In this document: positions 12,368 through 24,300 of the stretch, in pieces | How the letters are laid out: every line of letters begins with the position of its first letter | Position numbering within the stretch: the stretch's first letter is position 1 | Source of the DNA: Pyrenophora tritici-repentis | Lineage: Eukaryota; Ascomycota; Dothideomycetes; Pleosporales; Pleosporaceae | Direction of reading: 5' to 3' | Assembly: GCF_003171515.1 (NCBI RefSeq) | Contig: NC_089397.1 | Span: 1,674,001 to 1,738,000, forward strand | DNA: 64,000 nucleotides | Program-made: the position numbers and the translations under genes | The notes under the pieces: model-generated | The model's database searches: none | Told to the model about the DNA's origin: nothing | Seen by the model: only the letters and a program-made list of their open reading frames with translations

Positions 12368-12795
12368 CTACATCATCCAAATGCTCGATCCCAAATTTTT
12401 CTTAACATACGCAGCCACATCCTTCTTATCTCCCCTCACACCCGTCACTAGAACACGTTTCAAGTCACACAAGCGACGCACAAAATCAGGTTTTGCCAGA
12501 GAAGTCCAATCAAAGGACTCTAGCTCAACAGTCTTGATAGCAAGTATCTGCATCTCGCTTAAATTATCAATCATCGCACGCAGCGTAATGCTTTCTCGCA
12601 TAACACTTCGTATAAACGACAAATCATTCATCTCGGCATTTATTTCGCGCGACACATGTGTCAGTCCCATAAGGTTACCAGGTCGCTGAGAACGTAGTTG
12701 TGAATGGTGTTGCGTAGTCCAGCGGGTAGTCGGAGCAGAGGCGAGACTTCAACTTGATTGACAGTTGCGGGATAGAGACTTACACGCCGGAGGCT
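12368..12795 (-). pseudogene. Decayed small hypothetical gene (fungal LLRLPAGLRN-type family)
   Basis: Two overlapping reading frames together resemble one protein. The upstream part (about 12795-12672) encodes SPLLRLPAGLRNTIHNYVLS, a signature seen at the start of many expanded hypothetical proteins of Pleosporales. It stops at TGG GAC TGA just as a second frame opens at 12670 with MGLTHVSREINAEM and runs 100 codons to 12368. In this family LGLTHVSREIN-type sequence normally follows the LRN motif after a short spacer, so a single frame change near 12672 best explains the break. The upstream part has no ATG. I call it a relic. The alternative is that the 100-codon ORF is used alone. Function unknown. 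Confidence 0.42.
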
Positions 12796-13194
12796 TCCTG
12801 GCTGAATAGTCCCCTACGGGTCTTATTGGGGGTGTCGTAGTAATAATTTGCTATGTTTTTTTTTCGGGGAGTTGCGTGATGATATGATGCGAAGTTGAGT
12901 AAGTATGAGAAGGCAGAAAAGGTTGGGAGACGCTCATATACTGATTGGCGAGGAAAAGCGTATATGTCTCTCCGTCTCACCTTGACCTTTACCTTGAATA
13001 TTTGGTCTCCGCTTTGGTGTCGAGGGCACATTAGGCACCTTGTCCTTCCACTGAGAAGCTAAGGCACAGCCACATAGCACGTGATGAAGGATGAGAATAA
13101 GAAAATTACGCCCGTTAGCGTAGGTGAGAGTCCCGATTTTGAATTCACATCGTATTTTGGAATACTCCTAGTTTCTGCAAGTGAGTGACTAGGC

Positions 13195-13412
13195 TTGGCG
13201 TTGTCTTTGATTGACCGCCGCTCTCACCTCTACTCTCTCCACGCACATTTGGCGTCGTCTTGCATTGAACAACGCTCTCACCTCCACTCCCTTCAACCAT
13301 ACACATTTGGCGTCGTCTTGCATTGACCGCCGCTCCACCTCCACTCTCTCTACGCCCATTTGGCGTCGTCTTTGAGTGAACGCCGCTCTCACCTCTACTC
13401 CCTTCTCGCACA
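13195..13412. repeat. Minisatellite, about four 53-58 bp units
   Basis: The motif TTGGCGTCGTCTT recurs at 13195 (one variant base), 13249, 13307 and 13360, giving spacings of 54, 58 and 53 bp. Each unit continues with an ATTGACCGCC-like block and a CTCTCACCTC(T/C)ACTC block. The fourth unit is followed by CGCACACACAA. Spacings are not all multiples of three, so the array is unlikely to be one translated repeat. It lies just upstream of the start codon of the broken coiled-coil gene at 13498. Confidence 0.8.
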
Positions 13413-13497
13413 CACAACCACTGAACAGTCTGAGCAACTTACTTTCCAAGACTTGTTCTTACTCATCGAAAGATCCGGCACTACCACAAAACGCAAA

Positions 13498-14539
13498 ATG
13501 TTCGACGACCATAGACCAGCCCCCACGTGGAAACTGCTCCCCGATTTCCATTCCGAGGCCAAACCCTCCATATTGACCTCGGATCCTGATAGTCCCGCAA
13601 CATGGTATAGAATCAGAGCGCGCAACCATCCGCCCGATTTGGTCATGCAAAACGGCCTGTGTACGGGTTACGCCTACGACCAACATATAATGCACGTCAT
13701 ACATGAAAAAATTATCAACAAAATGTCGAGTGGAGATCGATTCCTAGCTCTAACCTGGAACTACGATCAGAACGGCAACCTAAAGGAAACCCCACATGTG
13801 ACAAGACAAGAGCTGAGTGCTCACGCGCAGCTCGTGGTGGATAGGTACGCCCGTCAGCCGCGGGTGCAAACGGATTTCCCCAACTTCACAGCTTCCATCC
13901 CAAACACCTCAAAAACGAGGGACCAATACACTCAGACCCTACCGACACATGTCAGACAGGAGGACACACAAACAAACACAAACTTCACCGCAGCCACGAA
14001 GACAGCAAACATTCAAGTCGACACGAAGAAACCCCCAAACCCCCCAAACACCGACTCCCACAAGCGCAAATCTAGTATCAGTGATAGACTGGAAGTTAGA
14101 CTCATGAGAGAAAACAGCCCAGATAGAGAAAAAATGCGAATGGGGATTCGTAATGCCTATAAGGCCATCGATGCTACAGATTCTCGAGTCAAACAGCTCG
14201 AAGAATACGTCAAGGCGAAGATCTAAACCGAAAAAGACCTTCAAAAAGCCATGCAACAGGAGAAGACAAAGAACAAGAAGCTAGAAGCATTGCTCCTAGA
14301 AGCAGAGGAGAAGAACAAGAAGCTGGAAGCGTCGATGCGAGAAGAACAGGAGAAGTCCAAGGCCATGGGATACTCGTCCGAAATGGAGATTCAAGGTTGA
14401 GAAGACTGCATCGGATTTGCATGTAGAGGACACAGAACTCAACACAACCGTCGATGAGTTGAAGCGTGAGAAGACAGTGACGGAGACAACGATCGATGGG
14501 GAGGCAAACCACTGTGCATTTTTCTTTTATCAAGGATAG
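13498..14539 (+). pseudogene. Hypothetical coiled-coil protein gene, probably broken
   Basis: I do not recognise the family. From the first ATG at 13498 a 242-codon frame runs to TAA at 14224-14226. It has a globular-looking N-half, a Thr/Asn/Pro-rich middle and the start of a coiled coil (VKQLEEYVKAK). Directly after that stop the same frame carries on for 57 codons of strongly heptad-like Lys/Glu sequence with two copies of a KNKKLEA motif, up to TGA at 14398. The next frame then continues in kind from about 14393 to 14539 (VEDTELNTTVDELKREKT). Continuation across a stop and a frame change suggests a once longer coiled-coil protein. An alternative is a 51-bp in-phase intron from GTCAAG (14208) to CAACAG, which would remove the TAA, but the donor is weak and the later frame change would remain. 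Confidence 0.5.
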
Positions 14540-15335
14540 GGAATCGGTCGATTTGGCATGCGAACTTATGCGCACTGAATGTCCAAAAGGTCTATGAACA
14601 CTGCGAGATGATCTTTTGGTTATTATGAAAAAAAAGTGACGGTTGCACGCAGGTGGGTGCGCAAAAGTGAATTACATCAGAATAGCTCGTCAGTAATCCA
14701 TCTGGATTGCACAGATAGTGGAGCCACTCAATACACAAAATGCGGTACTATTAATCCAGGTCCCAGTGACGATATGAATACGAATCGTTCTGTGAGTGTC
14801 GTGCCAGTGTGCGGTTGCAGACAGCGTAGGTGGCTTAGATAAGAAGTTAGGTATGCAAGTGCAACTCAGCTGTGTCTCAAGAGTCAGTAGCATGTGGCCT
14901 GCATGCGATGTCGAAGAAGTAATATTAATTATACATCTTGCGTCAATACTGTATCTACACATTCCACAAAACCATATACAGCATCAAGACACCAAATACA
15001 ACACAAACATCTAGAAATAAAGACCTTATATTCAATCCATTAAAGTATAACTAGACTCGATTTAAAAAGGTTGCATACATCATCCCCCCCAAAAAGAAAC
15101 AGCCATTAAAGTCGTCTCCATGATCCCAGCAACATGCCATGTGCCGAGGAGCCCTAAAAAGCCCGAATAATACAAACGCCTCTTTCATCCAGCGCCATGC
15201 CGACGTGTAAATCATATAGGGAGAAATGGACGAGAACGCCACCCGTCTTTGCAAACCATGTTGCTTGCTTGCTTGCTTGCTAAAATGCAATGCTGTTGAA
15301 TCCAGTTTCATTACCAATCATGCATCTTGACGCGC
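14540..15335. other. Intergenic region
   Basis: No supported gene. The right part is the 3' flank of the minus-strand gene ending at 15336 and contains the (TTGC)5 microsatellite at 15261-15280. Confidence 0.5.
15261..15280. repeat. (TTGC)5 microsatellite
   Basis: Five uninterrupted TTGC units, in the 3' flank of the minus-strand hypothetical gene at 15336-16683. Likely a length-variable marker with no apparent function. Confidence 0.85.
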
Positions 15336-16683
15336 TCAAACGCGAATGCCAGCGCCGGAACCCCATCTAAGCTTCCTCAAGCCCAGCCCAGTACCCTTCA
15401 TGCCTGCGGCAGCTTCTTTACCACATCGTCCGGCCTCACTGCTTGCGGCACCAATCTGTCCCATGGCTTCGGCGTGGCCAGCCTCTTTACCAACGACGTA
15501 GCCAGCTGAAAAGCCGATGGCACTGACGAGAACCACAACGCCTGCACTGACAACCCATGTTAGAAGCGTTGGGCTGATGTCTTCGATGAGCGGACCTGCT
15601 TTTCGGGCTTTCTTGATGGCGCGACGGTCTTTATTGCTACTGTGTGCGCCAGCGATAGGTGGGCTGGCTTTTCGCTTTGGCTTTTCAGAGGGGTCACTAC
15701 TGACGCTGCGTGGGGAGGACGCGTCTTCTTCGGCTATCTCCCCCAAGGCTACCGATTCAGGAACCATGCGCAGTGATGCCGGATCGACTCTAGCAGATGA
15801 GGGAGGGTTCGTGCGCGGTTGGCCTGGCTTGGGGAGTCCACGTACAGCGGCTGCAGCAGAGAGCAGGGTAGACAGACTGGCACGTAGGGCTTCGTCATGG
15901 TCGGGCTGGTAGTTGGGAGCCAAGGCACTGTAAGGGCTGTGCTGAGGGTACGAGTGCTGTCGCTGACCCACAGGTCTCCCACCTCTGCGAGGTGTATATA
16001 CGGTGCCAGACTGGGACCGGATGGCCTGTTGACTGTTCCCGCGCGAGAAGGCATTTGGTCGTGGCTGAAACTCGCGTCTCGTAGAGCGCGGGTAGTTGAC
16101 AGCGGTCGCGTTCTCGTCATCATCTTCCTCTTCTCTCTCCGACATGGTCTCGGAAGAGGCAACAGACTTCAGCGGCGAGGGAACGATGGCCTCGTTCGAG
16201 GATGTCATGACCCTGTCCGACTCGCTCTCACTCTCCTCATATTCTTCCTGGCTGCTGTTGCCTCCTGTAGCTGTAACCCTGTGACCGGTTCCTATTGAGA
16301 ACTGGCCACCGCCACGGGAGCCACGGGAGCGCCTATTCTGCCGTCTGTGGAGGTTCGAGTCGTGCTGTACTGTCAAGCCTGTTGTAATAATCTCGTCGGT
16401 CGCAGAGAATAGCGAGGTTGAGGACGGCCCCGACGCTAGATCGATCCATGATTCTGTACAGAACGTGTAAGCTAACCATGTATAAACGCACTGATGCAAG
16501 TACAGACATGAAAGTTGAATGTTGAGGACAGGAAGTATGGAATGAAAGGTGGGTCATACCGTCTGAGCGCTGCCGGGACGGCGAGGCGATGGGTCGTGAA
16601 AGGGGCATAGCTTGGTCGTGATGGTATGTATCTTCGGTTGCTCCGGTTTGTCTGCCTGGTCGAGGTGGCCTGTTGTCGTGCAT
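15336..16683 (-). CDS. Conserved hypothetical protein with one C-terminal membrane helix
   Basis: Exons are 16683-16560 and 16453-15336, with a 106-bp intron (GTATGA to TGTACAG), giving 413 residues. I cannot name a function. Most of the protein is disordered and rich in Ser, Arg, Pro and Glu, with acidic clusters (EEYEESESESD, EREEEDDDE). A well-ordered motif, DEALRASLSTLLSAAAAVRG, lies near residues 240-260, a basic patch (KDRRAIKKARKAG) precedes the membrane, and a single hydrophobic helix (LLTWVVSAGVVVLVSAIGFSAGYVV) sits near residues 336-361. About 50 mostly Gly/Ala/Lys residues follow. No N-terminal signal peptide is visible, so it may be inserted as an internal-anchor protein with the large part in the cytosol. 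The start is an ATG at 16683. Confidence 0.75.
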
Positions 16684-17957
16684 GGTACTCTCGCGACTTC
16701 AAGAAGCCAGGCTCAAGCGAGAATCAGATGAGCTCAGACCGCCCCGAATCGCCCTTTGGCTTATGAGCTTGAATCCTACGTTGACCGGACGTGGGGAGAT
16801 ATGCGCTCAAGTGGAACCCAAAGGGCCGTTCCGAATCCGGTTCTTTGTTTGGAGTCGCAAGCCTAGAGTCGCGCTTCGCGGTCGAAAATGACAGATACGG
16901 AGGACTCTGCAGCAACAGACCCCAGCGCGCTGCAACTGAGCCTGAAACTTGAAAGTACTCCTAGCACTGGCGTAAGGTCGTCGCTAGGAGCGCAGTTGTC
17001 GATGAGGCTAGGATGGCGCTACGTGGACGAACTTCCCCAACTTGGGCACAGGGTCTACCTAGACCACTTGTGATGACGTCTCGCGCGTGGGGAAGGCACT
17101 GTCGATCTCGCTGGTCGCGTCGGGCGGCCACGAGATAAGACGAAGATTAAAAGGGGCGTTAAAAGGCTCCAGTTGGTAGAAAGTAGGAAGTAGATACATG
17201 TATTGGCCTTGGAGAAGTTGACGGATCTTCGTTGACTGGCCCCGTGTCCCGTGTGTTGGCGTATGACCATTGGCAGCGGGCGTGGGAGATGGACGTCAGG
17301 CCACCCAGCCTCCTTCCCTTTCGAGACCAAGGGGGCTCACCTGCTTCTGCGCAAGCCATGTGCATATAGGCCACATGCCTTTGATTCTTGAGACACAGCT
17401 GAGGTTTTGCTTCGCTTTGCCTACTACAACCACGTATCGCCTTCTTCACATCGTCCCTACAACACGACGTATTCTTCCAAGCTGGGCATACAATACGCCA
17501 TCAATCACGTCATCATGCTGCCAAGGGACGACATGTACTTTTTCTGATACGGTGGAGAGGTGTTGCGTACCGCGACTGGCTCCCAGTTGTAGTATAATTA
17601 CCGAGCATCGTTTCTGAGCAACCACAAAGGTCCTTCTATGACGCGAGCGGCTTGGAACTAAGAAGATGGTAATAGTATTCTGTCATCTCATCACTTCTAA
17701 AACGCAATACCAGTACATCGTCCAACGGCGCACCTGTTTGCCTACAAGTAAACATGGTATAATACAGGTACAGGTACAAAAAATAACACCCGACCCATGT
17801 TGAAGCATGCAAATCCACAAAAGTCGTACATCCTCTTCCATGTATGCGGGTATTATAGCAAAATCGTCAGGCCAAACCCAGGGCCATTGCCGAAAATCCA
17901 AAATATGCCTTAAACGCCCTCAATACCGGAGGGCCGTCCCTTGCTTCATTAACATGT
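16684..17957. other. Intergenic region between two minus-strand genes
   Basis: It holds the promoter of the hypothetical gene starting at 16683 and the 3' flank of the GT34 gene ending at 17958. I see no supported coding region; short overlapping frames on both strands lack domains. Confidence 0.5.
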
Positions 17958-19424
17958 CTAGTTCTTCTTTTCATCCTTCTTCTTCTCGTCCTTTTTGGCT
18001 TTCTTCTTCTTCTTGAAGAGGTCTGAAATGCCGTCCTTGAATTTCTCCCACGGGTTTCGGTTAAGGTGGTTGCTAAGCTGGCGGTACTTGTACATCTCAG
18101 CCCAGCAATCGCGGCCCCACTCACAGCCAGCCATGTTAACCAAGAAGTCCCGCTCTTTCTCCGAGTAGTGGATGTCAGGGTTGTCGCCCTTGTCACCGCA
18201 GGCGCCCGGTGGGAAACTCATGATTTGGCGTTGTTGGATGAAGGCGACGTGCGGCCGAATCCAGGGCTGGTTCTTGTACATGTATTCAAAAGCATCCTGC
18301 TCCTTGTGTTCCCACTCCATGTGCTTTTGCTCGTAGGCGACGGGGTCCCACCAGATGTCAAGCAGTCTATCCGTCCACACACTTCTCCGGACCATGAACG
18401 AGCCCAAATTGAAGCCACCACAGTCCTGAGGTACCAGCATGTTGACCGATTCAACCCTGCCGTCTCCTACCGGCGAGCGCGTTTCCGGGTCGAGGTACTC
18501 ATCTGTAAGAGGGTGTGTGATATTGAGGGGGTTGTACACGTTGATGTCGCGGTATGTCACGTCTTGTAGCTGCTTGAAAACATGTTTCTGCAGAGAGTAG
18601 CTTGGCTCCATGATGAAGGTGTTTGTGTCCAACCACCAGAACCTGTGCCGTGTTAGCTTGGATGGGACTGTACCAGAGCCGCACATACCATTCAGCGTGC
18701 GGGTATTTGCGCATGGCGTTGCGAATCGTGTCGACCTTCTCCCAGCTTTCCCTCCACTCGTGCGCATAGCGCTTCTTGGTGCTCATGTCTACAATCTCCA
18801 ATTCGTAGCCCCAGTTCTTGGCGTACTTCTTCTTGTTCTTGACACTGTCCCGCTCAATGGCCCACTCACGAGGTCCCTTCCACTCCATGACACCTCCACC
18901 TTGATTTGCTGCAAGAATGATGACGTATTTGCTGCCGCCGCCAAACCACGAGGACCGTCTGAGCATTCGGTGCATGGCTACAGCAGTCAGTACGAGTCGC
19001 CATGGTGGTGGGAGAAGGGGTGTGCAAGCTTACGTGTGTTGATATTCCAGGTGATGAAGAGGAATACTACGAGCAGCAGCATGAGGACGCGTTTCCTCAG
19101 ACGCCACAGGGTCATGGCTATGCCATTGAGAAATCGCATGACTTTGTTCTGATTCCGGCCTCTGCCGAGTTTCTCCTTTTCGCCGTGGTTAAAGGGCAGG
19201 CTGCTGGATATCTTGCGGAAGTGCTTGCCGAAGAAGCCTTGGTTCCTTGGGGTGAAGCCTGGGTAGCCCTTGACTTCAGCGCTCCGTGCCTGCGCCGACG
19301 CCCAGGTGACATTGTGTGAGGAGGAGCCGTTCGCATAGGGACCGGTTGGGCCGGCGCCATCGTACGGCGTGCTCAGGCCCGGACTCGACCATCCCCCGGG
19401 CTTTGGGGAAGGCGATCTCGACAT
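17958..19424 (-). CDS. GT34 alpha-1,6-mannosyltransferase, Mnn10/Mnn11 type
   Basis: A Golgi type II membrane glycosyltransferase expected to extend the N-glycan mannan backbone with alpha-1,6-mannose. Exons are 19424-19034, 18977-18689 and 18642-17958 (introns of 56 and 46 bp), giving 454 residues. A Ser/Pro-rich cytosolic tail is followed by one membrane anchor (VLMLLLVVFLFITWNI, about residues 110-128) and then the GT34 domain (VIILAANQGGGVMEWKG, SWEKVDTIRNAM, EWFWWLDTNTFIMEP, DCGGFNLGSFMVRRS, EQDAFEYMY). The tail is lysine-rich (FKKKKKAKKDEKKKDEKK). The DxD-like position reads D-T-N here. I chose the ATG at 19424 (MSRSPSPKPGGW). The frame stays open for 78 more codons upstream without an ATG, so an upstream first exon is possible. 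The yeast complexes contain several related subunits; sequence alone does not say which one this is. Confidence 0.9.
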
Positions 19425-21387
19425 GTCTAGGGCAGCCGGAGTGCCAGGTATGGTGGGTAGGCCCTCGCCTAGACGGCCTGAAAGACCGCTGGTAGTCCCG
19501 AGCCTGCTTCGAGCGTCTGCAAAATCAGGGAGGTTGAGGTTCGGCGGTGGTGGTTGCCGAGCAGCAGACGAGCGCCTTCTGCGTTGCCCGGAAGCGGAGA
19601 AGGAGGATTGGGAAGCCAGCGTGACTTTATCGTCGCCTAACGGCAGCGAGGAATGCAAGACTGGCGCCGGCGTGTGGCTTTTTCCGACGACGGTGGCTGC
19701 TAAGGGTGGGGTACCGCAGCTGCAGAGTGTTTGATATTACTGAGGACAGCTGGCCGAGGAACCAAGCCTTCGAGAGGTGGGCGCGAGGCGGTCGCACTTG
19801 GAACGGAAGGGAGCGTTAGGAAACGAAGCGGTGCAACTTTGAACGCGACTACGCTCAATCGCATGCAACAGACTCAATCAGCAGGCCTGAAAGTAGGAAA
19901 AAGAGGCTGCTACGGTATGTCAGGACAACTGCAGCGAAAAGGGAGCCGCTGGCGATAACCAAATTGCTCTTGACTCTGTTCTTGGCAGACATCTGAAAGG
20001 AGTGCGACTAAGTGGGCTAGACTCTACCGACCCTGGGGGCTTAAGATTCAATACGCAGAACACGGGATACCCCACAGTAACAATTTCTGTCTGACTTAAG
20101 CCCAACCAAGCTGCTGACTGCTCTGGGCGCCGAACGATGCATGTTGGACGCCGAAAAGGGTAACTGATGGCTGTGGTGGCTTTGTGTAGCCATGCGGGTA
20201 GTCTGTGTGCACATTATCCCAGCTATTTAGTTCCAGAGGACACTGAACGCCAGCTGTCAAAGATTTCTTGTCATCTGTCACAGCACGTTACAGCATATTT
20301 GACCAGTACGACAGCGGGTCAATTTGCCCGCGTGGTCGCAGCTTTCGGCTGATAACACTATACTCAATGGAATACGGTGCCGACAAAGTGTAAAAATGGA
20401 GCCAGTAGGTTGGGTACATTGCCCATGATGCATCACGTGCTACAGAAGCACAGTCTAGCTGGACGGAGATGCCCGATGCGAATGTGTCAAAGAAAAAACA
20501 AGACGACGCCAGAAGTTATATAAGACGGCCTGCAAACTGCCAATGTTGGATTGGATCTACCTATGGACAGGCTTCAAGGTCGGCGCATAGAGACCGCCCG
20601 GCACGGATGCCTAGCGTGGCCTTGGCGGCGGCTTCCTCACCAACGGTTGGCGGCCCTCATGATTGATCTGGCGCTTGAGCTACGTCCTTCTCTCACCTCA
20701 CTGGCTCACCCCATCATCAACTAGACACGACGTCCAGCGTAGGCTTCTGGAGCGTCTCAGGTCTCGCATAGGGTTGTACAATTCCAGCCCAGCGAATCCA
20801 GGGCGGTTACTGAGCCTCAAGACCGCTAATATGGCGCTCACTACCCAGCAGATCCACCCTCTGGCTCCAATCACCTTCACCTAGACCCGTTGACAACGTC
20901 TGCTTCGACCAGCAAGCTTTGACTCATACAGACATGACTGGCGCTTCTATCAAACCACGCGTCAGAATAGGCTGCCACATCAAGAAGCTATGCATGATGC
21001 GGTATGGCAGCGGTTTGCCAATTGATGTTCATCCGAAGAACTGGCCTTGTGTGTCCGCGCCGAAGCCTCGCCGTTCTCCTTTTGCTTTTCCTGTGCCTTC
21101 TCTCTTGTTTGACTCTTTATTACACTCTTTTACAGTGCTCTTCGTCGCTTTGTGTTATTTCCTTCTTCGCCTTGTTCTGCGTTCGTGTAATAGGCTGCGA
21201 GCATTGTCTATACCTAGACAATAGCAGCGTCAACAGCGACAATAGCGACGCCACATGGTCATCTCAGTTTCACTTTCCAGTCCAGCAAGACAAAGCATTG
21301 TTCTGAGAACACTCTTTGACCACTCTGCGCTCTTCCCACCCTCTCTTTCAGCCTGCCATTTCCGGCCACCGACGAACAACGCCCGAC
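19425..21387. other. Divergent intergenic region (GT34 gene / membrane protein gene)
   Basis: This is the shared upstream region of two genes facing away from each other. The part from 19425 to about 19730 stays open in the GT34 frame and reads like coding sequence (for example PPPPNLNLPDFADARSRLG), but lacks an ATG; it may be 5' UTR or the end of an unrecognised first exon. From about 21050 to 21360 the plus strand is pyrimidine-rich, as expected before a fungal start codon. No other gene is supported. Confidence 0.5.
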
Positions 21388-24300
21388 ATGAGCACCATCA
21401 CGAATCCATACCGCCAACAGCCACCACTAAGACCATTACTGAGGTCATCCAACAACACGCCACATATGACAGATAGCGACAGATACATACACGACTCATA
21501 TCCTGGACAAGAAGAGCAGATATCAATACACTTTAGCGACCATGTCGCCGGGAACGTGGACCAGGAACAACAGTGGAGAAATGAGCCTCCCGCCAGCGCA
21601 TACCGAACAGCGACACTGCGAAGTTCGCGGTCCTTCACAAAGCATGTCTCTCGACAGAGAAGTCGAAGGCGGGAACTTCGAGGACGACCTACCAAGCCGG
21701 GTATTACTGTAGATACGAGCTTCACGAGGCATAGAGGCACAGAGCCGCACCAAGTATTTCCTAGAGATGTAGAGAGAGGTGCGGGGTCTGTCAGGAAGTC
21801 AGCCTGGTTAGGACTGGGAAGGTCATCCACTAGAAACAAAGGTTTGGGCATTACCAAGGGTACCCCCCAACCAGAACACGTGCATCGCAAGAAGCACAGT
21901 CTCGACAGGAATGAAACCGACACAGCTATATCTATGACGCCTGGGGGCAAGTCGTGGCAAGAGATCTCACCTTGGGATCGACGCATCCCCATCGGCATCT
22001 CAGTTCCAACCGACAGCATATCGGATTTCAGCTCACTGCAAGCCAACCGTCGTCGGGCTGGAAGCGACTCTACTTTAGTAACTCCGAGCATCATCATCAC
22101 CCCTGCCGCAGTCAAGTCAGCCTGGTCTCCGGACACGCCCTTCACCGAGTCCGATTATACACCAAGCATCTACTCACGCTACCAGTCGACCTTTATGGAT
22201 GCAAACGTCCCCCCAGTTCCTGCTCTACCTTCTGGAGTATCACAAAACCCAGGCGCCAAAGACGTCCAAGGAGCAGCTGGCCACTCTAGAAATGATACGC
22301 TTGATTCCGCGGGGACTGCATTCGAAGAGGATGACGATAAAAGGAGAGACCGCATCATGTCTACCAGTACTTTGTTCGAGGAGGACGAGACGCCTTTACG
22401 GGAAAGGACTATTGAGAACTCACTGGCTATTGATACGTCAATGGTGCCTACTCCCCGGCGATCACAAGGATGGTGGAATGTCATCACAACACCGTTTGTT
22501 ACGACGCCCAAGTCATCAACATGGACCGAAGCAAGTGGTGGTAGAACGCCAGATGTGCCAACGGTACCTACTCGATACGGTACGCAAAAGGGAGAGAATG
22601 GTACATCGCTTCCATCACCACTTCATACAGTAGTACCTAGCGCTTCCATGGAAGTAACTTCTGAGAAGCCAGTAGGCGAACAACCAACCTCTCACCGAGC
22701 TGTCGCGTCGCCTGAATCGACAATGTCCGCCTCACCGGTTGTTGGCACAGCAGCTATTGGAACCGTCTTGATGCCTCGCCAGGTTGAAGAACCACGCCAA
22801 ATCAACATCAACATTGAACTGCAAGATAGACGACCGATGGCGGATCCCCATGCTGTTCGCGCCAACTATCCGCCACCCGTACAGCACTTTCACACGTCAT
22901 CACCAGCACCACAAACGCAAGGCGCAGTATCATCTCCTCCAAACGCCAAAACCTCGCAGCAGAATCTACCAGTCTTTGCTCCACCTCCCAGGTCTGCTCA
23001 GAAAGCCTCCCACTGGAGCTACGATAACGGAAGTCGTGCCAGCTCATCCGGATCTCCAGATCTCAAAGGACAGAAGAAGCATCGGAAAGTCTGCGACATG
23101 ACGAGCATCTGGTCGTTCGGGAAGAAGAAGAACCAAAAGAACGATACGTCCAATGAGAAGAAAAGGAAGAGAGGTGTGTGTTTCTGGGGTTGCTGCTGTT
23201 GTTTGATCTTCTTGGTGTTGTTGGCGGCCATTATCCCGGTCGTCGTGGTCCTTACCAGGAGAGGAGACGACAACAAATCTACAGCAACTCAGCCGACTGC
23301 TGATGGCGGCAGCCAGTGGCTGAATCAAACCAACTATCCTCCCATTCCCACCGGCATCTTAACCATCGCGCAACCTGAAGCTGTAGATGAGGAGAGCGGC
23401 TGTGTTGCGCCAACCACACTGTGGAGTTGTGCGTTACCGAAAGAAGTTCAGCAATCCGTCGCGCCTAACAAGCCCGATCAACCGAACTTCAAGATTGAAA
23501 TCACGTTTGCGAACGGCACTGCAGCTCAACTGCCAAAAGCTCAGCGTACCAAGAGAGGCCTTAATCCTGTATCAGCTGGTGCATTCATTAGGTCACTACT
23601 GCATGCGCGTGCGGCACCTTTGCCGTCACCAGCACCTCCATCGACGGCGGATATGAGCTTTCTGGGACAGACAACAGATGGCAACTCGGCTCCCTTTGAG
23701 GGCGAAGAGACTGGCCTGTTTATCAGCATGCAAGATCCTACAACAAGCACATCTCAACACACGAAGCGTGCGAATTCCGACGATCCGACCAACATTACCG
23801 CTGTAATCCCTCCGCCGATGTTGGCTTCCGATGGAACTGCCGCACCCGCAAATCTGATGCCTTTTCCTTCTGCGCAACCCCTCCGACTGTATAATCGTGG
23901 CAAAGACGACGAGCACTACGGCTTCTACAACTACTTCGATCGTTCGATCTTTCTGAAGCAGATCAACGGTACCAACCGTGGTGGTAACCCGGCAGATATT
24001 GATGGAGGAAGCACTAAAGACGCGGCGAACCTGCGATGCACATACTCACAGACTCGTTTCCTGGTACAGATCTGGACGCGTAGTAAGGACAGCAAGCCAC
24101 TGCTGCAAAAGTCTGCCTCGAACGCGTCGGCTGTCTCTGCTCGGCCAGGTACCTTTCCATACCCTGTCACTGTCACGATCGATCGGCACGGTGGCGACCC
24201 ATCAAAGAAGAACCTTTACTGCTACGAGATGGAGGATGACGGCTCCATTAAGAATGAGGAATCGAAGAAGTATTTCCAGTTTGAAGACCGCGGGTTCGGA

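Noticed and set aside
21348..22145. 265-codon minus-strand frame
   Set aside because: Antisense shadow of the large membrane protein gene, with no domain.
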